From positions 1-64,000 of the forward strand of contig NZ_PIUM01000006.1 of NCBI RefSeq assembly GCF_002845745.1: a stretch of DNA of 64,000 nt. The letters run 5' to 3'. The notes under the pieces are model-generated. The model was not told the origin of the DNA, ran no database searches, and worked only from the letters and a program-made list of their open reading frames with translations. The position numbers were made by a program, and so were the translations under genes. Shown in pieces: positions 48,377 through 58,140 of this stretch (within the stretch, counting starts at the first letter, position 1; each line of letters opens with the position of its first letter). The stretch is from Telmatospirillum siberiense. GTDB taxonomy: Bacteria; Pseudomonadota; Alphaproteobacteria; Rhodospirillales; Magnetospirillaceae.

Positions 48377-49747
48377 ATGGGGCGGTTCCGCGGTTTGCTC
48401 CTCCGCATCGTGACGATTGTCTGCGTTCTGCTGCTCGGGTTGCCCGGTTGGGTCATGGCCGGTGATCGGCCGGCGGTAACGGGCGTTCGCGTCGCGGATC
48501 ACGATGGCGTGACCCGTTTCGTCATGGATTTGTCGCTGTCGATCCCCTTCCAGGTGGTCGGGCAGACCGATCCGTCGCGCGTTGTTATCGAATTTCCCGA
48601 TCTTGCCTGGTCGGCCGAGGCCAAGGGGTTGAGTCGGCCGGTCGGCGTTTTGCGCAACTACCATTTTGATTCGTCCGCCGGCGGACCGGACCGTCTGGTC
48701 CTCGACGCTGGTAAACCGGTGACGGTTCAGAAGGCTTTCCTGATCCCCCCGGCTGCCGGGGGGCATTACCGCCTGGTTCTCGACATGACCGCCGGCGCTC
48801 CGCCGCCGGTGCCCGCCAAGCCGGCCGCGACGTCGCAAAGCGTATCCCAGGCCAATCCCATCCTCACTCCGCCGCCGGCGCCCTCGGGAGCGAAGCGCCC
48901 CGAGGGCGACACCGTCGCACGGGGCGCGGTGCCGCCGCCGCCGCCGCGCGCTCCCGCCCCTGTTCCCGCCGCCCTGCCGGTCGCCGCCGCGCCCGCCCCG
49001 GCTCCAGATCTTTCGGCGCGGCCGTCTGGCCGCAAAAGCGCCCATTCCGGCAAACCGATCGTCGTGATCGATCCCGGCCATGGTGGTGTCGACCCCGGCG
49101 CCATAAGCCTGAGCGGCGTCTACGAGAAAAGTATCGTTCTCGCCCTGGCGCGCGACGTGAAGGCGCAACTCGACAAGGGGGGGAAGGTCAAATGCATTCT
49201 GACGCGCGACCGGGACGTCTTCATACCCTTGCGTGAGCGGGTGTCCATCGGCCGGGCCGACAATGCCGACCTGTTCGTGTCCCTGCACGCCGATACCGTG
49301 TCGGATCCGGACATTCGCGGGTTGTCCGTCTACACCTTGTCGCAGAACGCTTCGGATGCGGAAGCCCAGGCCCTTGCGGACAAGGAAAACAAGGCCGATA
49401 TTGTGGCCGGCATTGATCTGTCGAACGAATCGCCCGAGGTGACCAATATCCTGATCGATCTGGTCCAACGCGAATCGATGAATCTCTCGGCGGTGTTCGC
49501 CCATGGGCTGATTCAGGAAATCTCGCGCGGAACCCGACAGCTTTTGCAAAACACCCACAGATTCGCCGGATTTGCCGTGTTGAAAGCACCCGACGTTCCT
49601 TCGGTGCTGGTGGAAACCGGCTATCTTTCGAACCCGGAGGACGAGCAGATGTTGCGCCGTCCGGAATACCGCGCCAAATTGGCAACCGCCATGGCGCGGG
49701 CGATAGAACACTATTTTGCGCAGACGCAAAAAGCGCGCCGCTCTTGA
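48377..49747 (+). CDS. amiC: N-acetylmuramoyl-L-alanine amidase (AMIN + Amidase_3)
   Basis: A 456-residue periplasmic zinc amidase that splits septal peptidoglycan. Signal peptide about 1-28 (LLLRIVTIVCVLLLGLPGWV). An AMIN targeting domain covers about 30-135. A long Pro/Ala linker follows (about 136-225). The catalytic domain runs 226-456 with zinc ligands in VIDPGHGGVDPGA, the Glu of YEKSIVLALA, VSLHAD and the catalytic VETGYLSN. ATG 48377 has GAGGGA upstream. It is followed by ponA on the same strand, so hydrolase and synthase are neighbours. Confidence 0.94.
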   Translation: MGRFRGLLLRIVTIVCVLLLGLPGWVMAGDRPAVTGVRVADHDGVTRFVMDLSLSIPFQVVGQTDPSRVVIEFPDLAWSAEAKGLSRPVGVLRNYHFDSSAGGPDRLVLDAGKPVTVQKAFLIPPAAGGHYRLVLDMTAGAPPPVPAKPAATSQSVSQANPILTPPPAPSGAKRPEGDTVARGAVPPPPPRAPAPVPAALPVAAAPAPAPDLSARPSGRKSAHSGKPIVVIDPGHGGVDPGAISLSGVYEKSIVLALARDVKAQLDKGGKVKCILTRDRDVFIPLRERVSIGRADNADLFVSLHADTVSDPDIRGLSVYTLSQNASDAEAQALADKENKADIVAGIDLSNESPEVTNILIDLVQRESMNLSAVFAHGLIQEISRGTRQLLQNTHRFAGFAVLKAPDVPSVLVETGYLSNPEDEQMLRRPEYRAKLATAMARAIEHYFAQTQKARRS

Positions 49748-49878
49748 GGTTTCGCCGGGTCGGGAACGGCGGGGCCGGCTTCAGGCGAAAGTTGGAGCAC
49801 CCCCGGCATCGCCACAGGTGCGATTCATCCGTTATCGGGACGATCGCCCGAATGCACTCTTAAGGATGACGTGACGTC

Positions 49879-52488
49879 ATGTTGAGGTTTCTGGTTCTCC
49901 TGTTCAGTACCCTGTTTCTTTTCGCCATCGTTGCCGTCGGGGGCGTTCTGGGGCTGTTTTGGCATTATGGGCGCGATCTGCCGGACTATCATCAGTTGGC
50001 CCATTACGAGCCGCCGATCACGACCCGGGTCTATGCGGGGGACGGCCGGCTCGTTGCCGAATATGCGTTGGAAAAGCGCAGCTTCGTGCCGATCAACGCG
50101 ATGCCGCAGCGGGTCATCAACGCCTTTCTGGCCGCCGAGGACAAGAATTTCTACCAGCATTCCGGCATCGATCCGGCGGGTATCGCCCGTGCCGTCGTGA
50201 CCAACCTGAAGAACCGCGGCATGGGAAGCGACCGGCGTCCGGTCGGGGCATCGACCATCACCCAGCAGGTCGCCCGCAATTTCCTGCTCAACAACGAGGT
50301 CTCTCTCGCGCGCAAGATCAAGGAGGCGATTCTTGCCTTCCGTATCGAACGCGCCTTCACCAAGCAGCATATTCTCGAGCTTTATCTAAACGAGATCTAC
50401 CTCGGCCAGGGGTCCTACGGGGTTGCCGCCGCCGCGCTCAACTATTTCGACAAGAGCCTGGACGAGCTGTCGATCTCCGAGGTGGCCTTTCTGGCCTCGC
50501 TGCCCAAGGCGCCGAGCCGCAACCCGCAGCTGTTCCGCGAGAGGCGCGATTACGTCATCGGACGCATGGCCGAGGATGGCTATATCAGTCCCGCCGAGGC
50601 CCGCGCCGCCATGGCGGACCTGATTTCGACCCGTCCCCGGGCAGAGGCCGTCCTGGTCCCCGGCGGCGAATATTTCGCCGAGGACATCCGTCGCGAGCTG
50701 GCCGATCAATATGGCGAGGATTCCCTTTACAAAGGGGGCCTGAACGTTCGTTCGACCCTTGATCCTGCCTTGCAGGAACTGGCGACCAAGGTGTTGCGGG
50801 CCGGCCTCGAATCCTATGATCGCCGCCACGGCTGGCGGGGACCGCTGACCAAGATCGATGCCGGAGCCGGCTGGAACCGTCGTCTGGCTGCCCTGCCGGC
50901 GCGGCCGGAATTGGCGCCCTGGTTGACGGCGGTGGTGCTGGCGACGGCGGACGATCACGCCGAAGTCGGTTTCGCCGACGGCCGCAAGGGCCGAATTCCC
51001 CTGGCCGAACTGCGCTGGGCGCGGCCGGCGCTGTCGTTGCAGAACATGGGGCCGGTGCCCCGGCGTGCCTCGGATGTGTTGCAGGCGGGCGACGTGGTGG
51101 CCGTCGAGGCGGTGACGAAGAGCGAGGACGGAAAAGAGAAATACGGCGCCGAAACCTATACCTTGCGGCAGCCTCCGAAAGTGGAGGGGGCCCTGGTGGC
51201 CATCGATCCGCACACCGGGCGCGTGCTGGCCATGCAGGGAGGTTTTTCCTACGCGCGCAGCCAGTTCAATCGCGCGACCCAGGCGCTCCGCCAACCCGGA
51301 TCGGCCTTCAAGCCCTTCGTCTATATGGCGGCGCTCGACAGCGGCTATACGCCGTCCTCCCTGGTCCTCGACGGTCCGATCGAGCTTGAGCAGGGGCCCG
51401 GCTTGCCCAAATGGCGGCCGAAGAACGACCATAACGACTATCTGGGTCCGACCACGCTTCGGGTCGGCGTCGAGAAGTCGCGCAATCTGATGACCGTCCG
51501 TCTGGCCGCCACCATCGGTATTTCCAAGGTGGCCAATTACGCCGAGAAGTTCGGCGTGGTCGACAAATTGCCGCACGAACTGGCCATGGCGCTGGGGGCC
51601 GGCGAAACCACGCCGCTTCGACTGACCGCGGCCTATGCCCAGATCGTCAACGGCGGGCGGAAGGTGACGCCCACCCTGATCGACCGCATCCAGGATCGCA
51701 ACGGTCTTACCATTTACCGTCACGACACCCGGATTTGCACGAGCTGCCAGACGACCTTCTATACCGACCAGGACATGCCCGACGTGCCGGACAATGCCGA
51801 GCAGTTGGTCGATCCGATGACCGCCTATCAGATGGTTCATATCCTGGAGGGCGTGGTGGCCCGTGGAACGGGGCGCATCGTCGCTTCCGTCGGCAAGCCG
51901 ATCGCCGGCAAGACGGGGACCAGCAACGATTCCAAGGATACCTGGTTCATCGGGTTCTCGCCGGACCTGGTGGTCGGTGTTTTCGTCGGTTTCGACGAGC
52001 CGGTCAGTCTCGGCCAGCATGAGTTCGGTGCCACCATTCCGGCCCCGATCTTCCGCGATTTCATGACCGAGGCGTTGAAGGACAAGCCGCCGACCCCCTT
52101 CCGCGTGCCGTCGGGCATCCGTCTGGTGCGGGTGAACGCCGCCACCGGCAAGCCGGCGCAGCCTGGCGATAACAATGTCATCTACGAGGCATTCAAACCC
52201 GATACCGTGCCTTCCGGGGTGGAGGAATCGGTGCTCGACAACGATGCCGGCGTGATGGGGCTGGGCTATGGGACGATCTCCGGCGTCGGCGCCGCCGAGG
52301 ATCAGCCCGTCGGGCAGGCGCAGACGGGAAACCTTCCTGCGGACGCGGCCGGCGGCGAGGGCCTTTTGCCGCCCGGCATGCCTGCGTCGGCGCCGGCCCA
52401 ACCGGTTCTTCCGGCGGCGCCCGCCGCCGTGCCGGTACGGCCGGCGCCGGCCGAGCCGGCCATCCCGCAGGCCGGTGGATTGTATTAG
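49879..52488 (+). CDS. ponA: penicillin-binding protein 1A
   Basis: An 869-residue bifunctional peptidoglycan synthase. Membrane anchor 5-28. GT51 glycosyltransferase with catalytic E87 in LAAEDKNFYQHSGID and GASTITQQVARNFLL. An OB-like insert follows (about 310-420). Transpeptidase motifs: S475-x-x-K478 in GSAFKPF, S534-R-N536 and K678-T-G-T. The C-terminal tail is Pro/Ala-rich. A 36-bp palindrome begins at the last base of its stop codon. Confidence 0.97.
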   Translation: MLRFLVLLFSTLFLFAIVAVGGVLGLFWHYGRDLPDYHQLAHYEPPITTRVYAGDGRLVAEYALEKRSFVPINAMPQRVINAFLAAEDKNFYQHSGIDPAGIARAVVTNLKNRGMGSDRRPVGASTITQQVARNFLLNNEVSLARKIKEAILAFRIERAFTKQHILELYLNEIYLGQGSYGVAAAALNYFDKSLDELSISEVAFLASLPKAPSRNPQLFRERRDYVIGRMAEDGYISPAEARAAMADLISTRPRAEAVLVPGGEYFAEDIRRELADQYGEDSLYKGGLNVRSTLDPALQELATKVLRAGLESYDRRHGWRGPLTKIDAGAGWNRRLAALPARPELAPWLTAVVLATADDHAEVGFADGRKGRIPLAELRWARPALSLQNMGPVPRRASDVLQAGDVVAVEAVTKSEDGKEKYGAETYTLRQPPKVEGALVAIDPHTGRVLAMQGGFSYARSQFNRATQALRQPGSAFKPFVYMAALDSGYTPSSLVLDGPIELEQGPGLPKWRPKNDHNDYLGPTTLRVGVEKSRNLMTVRLAATIGISKVANYAEKFGVVDKLPHELAMALGAGETTPLRLTAAYAQIVNGGRKVTPTLIDRIQDRNGLTIYRHDTRICTSCQTTFYTDQDMPDVPDNAEQLVDPMTAYQMVHILEGVVARGTGRIVASVGKPIAGKTGTSNDSKDTWFIGFSPDLVVGVFVGFDEPVSLGQHEFGATIPAPIFRDFMTEALKDKPPTPFRVPSGIRLVRVNAATGKPAQPGDNNVIYEAFKPDTVPSGVEESVLDNDAGVMGLGYGTISGVGAAEDQPVGQAQTGNLPADAAGGEGLLPPGMPASAPAQPVLPAAPAAVPVRPAPAEPAIPQAGGLY

Positions 52489-52523
52489 AGCATCCGAGCG
52501 TCAAATTTGACGCTTGGATACTC
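52488..52523. terminator. 36-bp palindrome at the end of ponA
   Basis: Two 18-base arms (52488-52505 and 52506-52523) match at 16 of 18 positions around the centre GCGTCAAATTTGACGC, with no loop. It starts on the last base of the ponA stop. A second small hairpin CGTGATG/CATCACG (52576-52582 with 52594-52600) follows. Both look like dispersed palindromic repeats used as transcript ends. Confidence 0.6.
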
Positions 52524-52681
52524 CAAAGCGGCCATTGAGCCCGCGCCCTGTGAGGGCTTGGAAAACTAGCTGGAGCGTGATGCGGATTTAAGACATCACG
52601 TTCTAGAGAGACTTGCGAGGGGGGGCCGTTTCGCCTAAAACGACCCTCTCCGACTTAAATCCCGCGACCATAGGATCCAAT

Positions 52682-53809
52682 ATGCGCGCCGAAATCGAGG
52701 CGATCGCCAATGACATCAATCAGTCGCTCGAATTGTTGCGGCGCCATCTTGATTGGGACAATGCTCTGCGTCGTCTCGACGAGTTGAACGCCCGCTCCGA
52801 GAATCCGGACCTGTGGAATGATGCCGCCGCCGCGCAGAAGCTGATGCGCGAGCGGACTCACCTGGAACAGTCGGTCAGCACGGTGCGGAGCATCGAACGC
52901 GATCGCGACGATTTCCTGGGTTTGATCGAGTTGGGCGAGATGGAGGACGACCAGACCGTCGTCGTCGACGCCGAGGAGGGCTTGCGGGCCCTTCGCGAAC
53001 GGGCCGGCAAGATGGAGCTGGAAAGCCTGCTTTCCGACGAGGCCGATTCCAACGACTGCTATATCGAGGTTCATGCCGGTGCCGGCGGCACCGAGGCGCA
53101 GGATTGGGCGGAGATTTTGCTGCGCATGTATATGCGCTGGGCCGAGCAGCATGGCTATAAGGTCGTCTGGCTGGAAGAAAACGCCGGCGAGGAGGCCGGC
53201 CTCAAGTCTGCGACCCTGCAGATCACCGGCCATAACGCCTATGGCTGGCTGAAGACGGAAAGCGGGGTGCACCGCCTCGTGCGCATATCGCCTTTCGATT
53301 CGGCGGCGCGTCGGCACACCAGCTTCAGCTCGGTCTGGGTCTATCCGGTGATCGATGACAGCATCGACATCCAGATCAACGAGTCGGATTGCCGTATCGA
53401 TACCTTCCGCGCCTCGGGCGCTGGCGGCCAGCACATCAACAAGACGGATTCGGCCATCCGCATTACCCATATCCCGACCGGTATCGTGGTCAGTTGTCAG
53501 GCCGACCGCTCACAGCACCGCAACCGCGCGATGGCCTGGGACATGCTTCGTGCCCGCATGTACGAAGCGGAATTGCAGAAGCGCGAGGCGGTTGCCCAGG
53601 CAGAAGCCGATGCCAAGACCGAGATCGGCTGGGGGCGCCAGATTCGCTCCTATGTGCTGCAGCCTTATCAGATGGTGAAGGATCTGCGTACCGGCGTCGA
53701 GACCTCGGATACGCAGGGCGTGTTGGACGGCGATCTGGATCCCTTCATGGCGGCGTCTCTGGCCGCCCGGATCCAGGGCGGTGTCGGAGGTCAGACCGAA
53801 ACCGAATGA
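52682..53809 (+). CDS. prfB: peptide chain release factor 2
   Basis: A 375-residue release factor recognising UAA and UGA. Stop-codon motif S203-P-F205 in [15 protein letters not shown]; peptidyl-tRNA hydrolysis motif G248-G-Q250 in [14 protein letters not shown]. The frame is continuous from ATG 52682, so there is no programmed +1 frameshift and no in-frame TGA near codon 26, unlike E. coli. The frame upstream to 52613 is not needed. ATGA overlap with mepA follows. Confidence 0.97.
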   Translation: MRAEIEAIANDINQSLELLRRHLDWDNALRRLDELNARSENPDLWNDAAAAQKLMRERTHLEQSVSTVRSIERDRDDFLGLIELGEMEDDQTVVVDAEEGLRALRERAGKMELESLLSDEADSNDCYIEVHAGAGGTEAQDWAEILLRMYMRWAEQHGYKVVWLEENAGEEAGLKSATLQITGHNAYGWLKTESGVHRLVRISPFDSAARRHTSFSSVWVYPVIDDSIDIQINESDCRIDTFRASGAGGQHINKTDSAIRITHIPTGIVVSCQADRSQHRNRAMAWDMLRARMYEAELQKREAVAQAEADAKTEIGWGRQIRSYVLQPYQMVKDLRTGVETSDTQGVLDGDLDPFMAASLAARIQGGVGGQTETE

Positions 53810-54681
53810 TCCATCGCCGCTGCCGCCGTTTCCGCCTGTTCGGCCTGCTCCTGGTGGGGTTGGCGGCCTTCGCGGTGCAAACGCCGGCGGCGGGCGAGGG
53901 GTTTGCGGCATCCGCTCTGACCAGCCGTGTTCGCGAGACCCCGTTTCCCGGCTCCGGCCATTCCATCGGCAGTCCCGCCAACGGATGCTTGAGCGGAGCC
54001 GAAGCCCTGCCCTTGTCGGGCCGTGGCTGGGAGACGCTGAGGCCGGAACGCAACCGGTTCTGGGGGCATCCGTCGATGATCTCCTTCCTCATGGAAAAGG
54101 CCGGGGAAACGCCTTCGCCCTGGCGGCTGCTGGTCGGTGACATCGCCCAGCCCAGGGGTGGGCACATGGCCTCGGGTCATGGAAGCCATCAGACGGGGAT
54201 CGACGTCGACATTCTCTTCCGCCTGTCCGATCGCCCCCTGACCGAGGAGGAGCGGACGACGCCGGCATTGGACGGCGTCCTGGCCGAAGACGGAACCTTC
54301 CTGCCGGGGAGATGGGGCCCCGCCCAGACGGCCATCCTGCACGCCTTCGCCTCGGATCCCCGGGTCGAGCGGATCTTCGTCAATCCCGCCATCAAGCAAG
54401 CGTTGTGCGACGGGGCGGGGGATGACCGCGCCTGGCTTCGCGTCCTGCGTCCCTGGTGGGGACACGACGATCACTTCCATGTGCGCCTGCATTGCCAGCC
54501 CGGCGACGCCGAATGCGTCCCGGGGGCCCCGTTGCCGCCAGGCGACGGATGCGGGGGGGAGTTGCAGTCCTGGATCATCAGCGGTGACTGGAAATCGCGA
54601 CCGAAGCCGCATGATCCCTTGAAGGTTCAACGTCCGGAGCCGCCGGCGGCGTGCCGGACGATTCTTGGAAGCGCGGATTAA
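53806..54681 (+). CDS. mepA: penicillin-insensitive murein endopeptidase
   Basis: A 291-residue periplasmic LAS-type zinc endopeptidase that cuts D-Ala-mDAP cross-links. Signal peptide about 1-29. Metal and catalytic motifs: [19 protein letters not shown] and [14 protein letters not shown]. Conserved Cys residues ([22 protein letters not shown]) are typical of MepA disulfides. ATG overlaps the prfB stop, so the two are co-expressed. Together with amiC and ponA it makes this stretch rich in wall enzymes. Confidence 0.93.
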   Translation: MIHRRCRRFRLFGLLLVGLAAFAVQTPAAGEGFAASALTSRVRETPFPGSGHSIGSPANGCLSGAEALPLSGRGWETLRPERNRFWGHPSMISFLMEKAGETPSPWRLLVGDIAQPRGGHMASGHGSHQTGIDVDILFRLSDRPLTEEERTTPALDGVLAEDGTFLPGRWGPAQTAILHAFASDPRVERIFVNPAIKQALCDGAGDDRAWLRVLRPWWGHDDHFHVRLHCQPGDAECVPGAPLPPGDGCGGELQSWIISGDWKSRPKPHDPLKVQRPEPPAACRTILGSAD

Positions 54682-54703
54682 CCTTCTGCCGGGAGCGGCC
54701 CCG

Positions 54704-55417
54704 ATGGCAAACAACCAGTCTGATCCATGTGACGGGGAAATCTTCCGGCGGGCGCTCGTTACGGGGGTGAGTTCGGGTATCGGCGCCGCCATTGCCCGGC
54801 ATCTGTTGCAAGAGGGATGGCGGGTGGAGGGAATGAGCCGGAGGGCGCCGCCTTTCGCTCATCCGCATCTTCATGTCACGCCCGTTGATTTGCTGGACGC
54901 CGCCGCCGTGAGCGAGGCTCTGTCCGGATTACCCCCGGTATCGGCCTTGGTGCACGCCGCGGGCGTCATGCGCGTTGGTAAGATCGGCGAGGTGCCTCCC
55001 GATGCCGCGCGGCTGATGTGGCGTTTGCATGTCGAGGCGGCGACGCAACTGGTGGAGCATGTCGCGGCGCGGATGTCCGATGGCGGGCGTATCGTTCTGA
55101 TCGGCAGCCGCACCGCCGAAGGGGCGGCGGGCCGCAGCCAATATGCCGCGAGCAAGGCCGCCATGGTCGGACTGGCGCGCTCCTGGGCCATCGAATTGGC
55201 ACCGCGTGGAGTGACGGTGAACGTCGTCGCACCGGGCGCGACCGACACGCCGATGCTCAAGGATCCAGGCCGGGCCGGCGTTCAGCCGAAACTGCCGCCC
55301 ATCGGACGCTTCGTCAAACCGGAGGAGGTTGCCGCGTTGACGGCCTTTCTGCTGTCCGATCTGGCGGCCAGCATTACCGGCCAGCGCATATTCGTCTGTG
55401 GCGGCGCCTCCCTGTAG
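54704..55417 (+). CDS. short-chain dehydrogenase/reductase
   Basis: A 237-residue NAD(P)-dependent SDR of unknown substrate. Cofactor motif TGVSSGIGAAIA; ALVHAAGVM where classical SDRs have NNAG; catalytic Ser in LIGSRTAEG; YAASKAA; APGATDTPML. It ends in FLLSDLAASITGQRIFVCGGASL, the usual C-terminal pattern. ATG 54704 with GGGAG upstream is preferred over a start at 54665. It follows mepA by 22 bases. Confidence 0.9.
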   Translation: MANNQSDPCDGEIFRRALVTGVSSGIGAAIARHLLQEGWRVEGMSRRAPPFAHPHLHVTPVDLLDAAAVSEALSGLPPVSALVHAAGVMRVGKIGEVPPDAARLMWRLHVEAATQLVEHVAARMSDGGRIVLIGSRTAEGAAGRSQYAASKAAMVGLARSWAIELAPRGVTVNVVAPGATDTPMLKDPGRAGVQPKLPPIGRFVKPEEVAALTAFLLSDLAASITGQRIFVCGGASL

Positions 55418-55450
55418 GGAGATTTAACCCGGGTTAAGCCCGGAACGGCA

Positions 55451-56596
55451 TCACGTGCTGGCGCGCTCGATCAGGCGGAAGCCGATATCGACCGTCCTCT
55501 CGACCTCCTGACGGCCGTCGATCCGGGCCAGCATCGCCTCCGCCGCCTTCAGGCCGATGGCGTGGCGGTCGATCCGCACCGTCGTCAGGGCGGGATAAGT
55601 GTATGCGGCGAGATCCAGATCGCCAAAGCCGATGACGGCCAGGTCTCCGGGGATGGTCAGATGGCGGGCCTGGGCTTCGGCCAGGACGCCTTGCGCCAGC
55701 GCATCGGAACTGCAGAAAACGGCCTGTGGCGAGGGGCCTGGCTCATCGAGAAGACGGGCCAGGCCTTCGCGTCCCCGCTGCAAGTTGCCCGGTGCGGGCA
55801 CCATGCTGGTGCGAACATCCCCGATGCCTTTTTCAGAGAGCGCCGCCAGAAAACCCTGACGACGGATCTTGGCGCGCTCGTCGTCCGCCCAAACCATGGC
55901 CAGACGGCGGTAGCCCTTGTCCGTCAGGTAGGTGGCGACGGCCCGACCGACGGCGGCATGCGAAAAACCGATGACCACATCGATGGGATTGTCGGTGATG
56001 TCCCAGGTCTCCACCACCGGGATGCCGGCGGCGCGTAAACGGCGATAGGTTTCCGGGGCATGGTTGACCCCGGTCAGAAAGACGCCCTCGGGGCGTCGGC
56101 TCAGGATCGCCTCGACCAGTTTGGCTTCGCGGGTCGCCGGATAACCGGTCAGTCCGAGGAGCACATGATATCCCGCCTCCTCGAGGCGGTCGGTCAGCGC
56201 TTCGACGGCTTCGGTGAAGATGGAATTGGCAATGGTCGGCACGATGGCGGCGACCAGCCGGCTGCGTTTCGAGGCGAGTCCCCCGGCCAGCAGATTGGGA
56301 ACATAGGCGGTTTCGGCAATGGCCGCCCGCACCGCCTCGGTGGTTTTGGCATTGACCAGTTCGGGGCGGTTGAGCACGCGGGAGACGGTGCTGGGCGAGA
56401 CGCCGGCCAGTCGGGCGACATCGCCCAGGGTGATCGCTCCCGAGGCGGAAGGGGCGGGGTGCGGTTCACCGGGCGTGGGGTCGATCTGTTTCAAAGACCC
56501 TGTCGGGTCGTCGGGAGGCAATGATCCGGGCACCAGAAGGCCTTTTAGGTGGTCGAAGGTGGTCTTTGCGTCGCGATGGAAGCGCACAAAACGCAT
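55451..56596 (-). CDS. LacI-family regulator of the glucarate module
   Basis: A 381-residue LacI/GalR repressor. The HTH begins unusually late (about residue 57, ITLGDVARLAGVSPSTVSRVLN) after a Pro/Ser-rich N-terminal extension; the effector domain follows (LVAAIVPTIANSIFTEAVEAL, FCSSDALAQGVL). The start is uncertain: ATG 56596 is weakly supported, and a later non-ATG start is possible. It is divergent from the glucarate transporter with three operators between them, so it very likely controls gudP-gudD and itself; the effector is presumably a hexarate or derivative. Confidence 0.82.
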   Translation of the reverse strand: MRFVRFHRDAKTTFDHLKGLLVPGSLPPDDPTGSLKQIDPTPGEPHPAPSASGAITLGDVARLAGVSPSTVSRVLNRPELVNAKTTEAVRAAIAETAYVPNLLAGGLASKRSRLVAAIVPTIANSIFTEAVEALTDRLEEAGYHVLLGLTGYPATREAKLVEAILSRRPEGVFLTGVNHAPETYRRLRAAGIPVVETWDITDNPIDVVIGFSHAAVGRAVATYLTDKGYRRLAMVWADDERAKIRRQGFLAALSEKGIGDVRTSMVPAPGNLQRGREGLARLLDEPGPSPQAVFCSSDALAQGVLAEAQARHLTIPGDLAVIGFGDLDLAAYTYPALTTVRIDRHAIGLKAAEAMLARIDGRQEVERTVDIGFRLIERAST

Positions 56597-56662
56597 ACCG
56601 ATCAAATCAGGCCGATCCCGGAATGCCAAGGGCTTCCTGCTCAACGATGGTTTAAAGGCATA

Positions 56663-56720
56663 TGAAAGCGCTTGCAGTGATTTTATGAAAGCGCTATCAG
56701 TGGAAATGAAAGCGCTTTCA
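56663..56720. promoter_or_regulatory. three tandem LacI-type operators
   Basis: TGAAAGCGCTTGCA (56663-56676), TGAAAGCGCTATCA (56686-56699) and TGAAAGCGCTTTCA (56707-56720); the third is a perfect palindrome. Centres are 23 and 21 bases apart, about two helical turns, so repressor dimers would sit on the same face. They lie between the divergent regulator and transporter genes. Confidence 0.88.
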
Positions 56721-56778
56721 TCGCCCGGCAGCGATGCCCGGCGATCCAAAAAACAGCGATCATCGGGGAGTCACGTCC

Positions 56779-58140
56779 ATGAGTTCAGAAAAGAACCTGG
56801 CGGACACGAAAAGAAGCCGAGTTCGTCATCTCATCGTCTTCATGTTGTTCGTCCTGACCGCCATCAATTACGCCGACCGGGCGACGTTATCCATCGCGGG
56901 GCCACAGGCTGCCAAGGAGTTGGGGCTGGATGCCGTGGCCATGGGCTATGTGTTTTCCGCCTTCGGCTGGTCCTATGTGATCGGTCAGTTGCCGGGCGGC
57001 TGGCTGCTCGACCGCTTCGGTTCCAAGCCGGTCTATATCGCCAGCCTGCTTCTCTGGTCGTTCTTCACCATGCTCCAGGGCTCGGTGGGCATCATTGCGG
57101 CCGGCTACGCCATCACGACGCTGTTCGTCCTGCGTTTTATGGTGGGTTTGTCCGAATCGCCGTCGTTTCCGGCCAACAGCCGGATCGTTTCGGCCTGGTT
57201 TCCGACCAAGGAGCGCGGCACCGCTTCGGCGATCTTCAACTCCGCCCAGTATTTCGCCACGGTGATTTTCGCTCCGCTGATGGGCTGGATCACCCATGAG
57301 TTCGGCTGGAGATACGTCTTCTATGTGATGGGAGTGCTGGGCATCCTCGTCGCCCTGGTCTGGGCGAAGATCCTGCACAGCCCGAAGGACCATCCATCCA
57401 TCAATGCCGCCGAACTGGCTTATATCGAGGAGGGGGGCGGCCTCGTCTCGATGGATCAGAAACAGGCGGCCAAGGCCGACAACGGCCCGCAGTGGGGCTT
57501 TATCAAACAGCTTCTGAAAAGCCGCATGCTGATGGGCGTCTATATCGGCCAGTATTGCATCACCACGCTCACCTACTTTTTCATCACCTGGTTTCCCGTC
57601 TATCTGGTCCAGGGACGCGGCATGACCATTCTGAAGGCCGGTTTCGTCGCTTCGCTGCCGGCTCTCTGCGGCTTCACGGGTGGCGTCCTGGGCGGCGTCA
57701 TCTCCGATCTGCTGCTGCGTAAAAGCGGCTCACTGTCCCTGGCCCGCAAAGTGCCGATCGTCGTCGGCATGCTGATGTCGATGAGCATGATCGCTTGCAA
57801 CTACATCAACGTCGACTGGATCGTCGTCAGCGTCATGGCGCTCGCCTTCTTCGGAAAGGGCGTCGGGGCTTTGGGCTGGGCCGTGGTCTCGGACACCTCG
57901 CCCAAGGAAATCGGGGGCTTGAGCGCCGGTCTGTTCAATACCTTCGGCAATACCGCCGGCATCACCACGCCGATCGTCATCGGCTATCTCGTGCAGGGGA
58001 CGGGTAACTTCGACGCCGCCCTCGTATTTGTCGCCGCCAACGCCCTCGGCGCCATTGGCTGCTATCTTCTGGTCGTCGGCGAAATCAAACGGTTCGTGTT
58101 GCAGCGGAACACGCCGTCTCTGGGAGGACTCCAAAAATGA
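56779..58140 (+). CDS. gudP: MFS D-glucarate/hexuronate transporter
   Basis: A 453-residue 12-helix major facilitator permease of the anion:cation symporter group. Marks: [16 protein letters not shown] in helix 1, [16 protein letters not shown] (MFS loop 2-3 motif), [25 protein letters not shown]. The group includes GudP and GarP, which import glucarate or galactarate; the adjacent glucarate dehydratase supports this assignment. GGGGAG precedes ATG 56779. ATGA overlap with gudD. Confidence 0.92.
   Translation: MSSEKNLADTKRSRVRHLIVFMLFVLTAINYADRATLSIAGPQAAKELGLDAVAMGYVFSAFGWSYVIGQLPGGWLLDRFGSKPVYIASLLLWSFFTMLQGSVGIIAAGYAITTLFVLRFMVGLSESPSFPANSRIVSAWFPTKERGTASAIFNSAQYFATVIFAPLMGWITHEFGWRYVFYVMGVLGILVALVWAKILHSPKDHPSINAAELAYIEEGGGLVSMDQKQAAKADNGPQWGFIKQLLKSRMLMGVYIGQYCITTLTYFFITWFPVYLVQGRGMTILKAGFVASLPALCGFTGGVLGGVISDLLLRKSGSLSLARKVPIVVGMLMSMSMIACNYINVDWIVVSVMALAFFGKGVGALGWAVVSDTSPKEIGGLSAGLFNTFGNTAGITTPIVIGYLVQGTGNFDAALVFVAANALGAIGCYLLVVGEIKRFVLQRNTPSLGGLQK

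Noticed and set aside
50386-52401. 671-codon minus-strand frame across ponA
   Set aside because: Antisense shadow of the PBP1A gene; low-complexity Arg/His/Gly composition.
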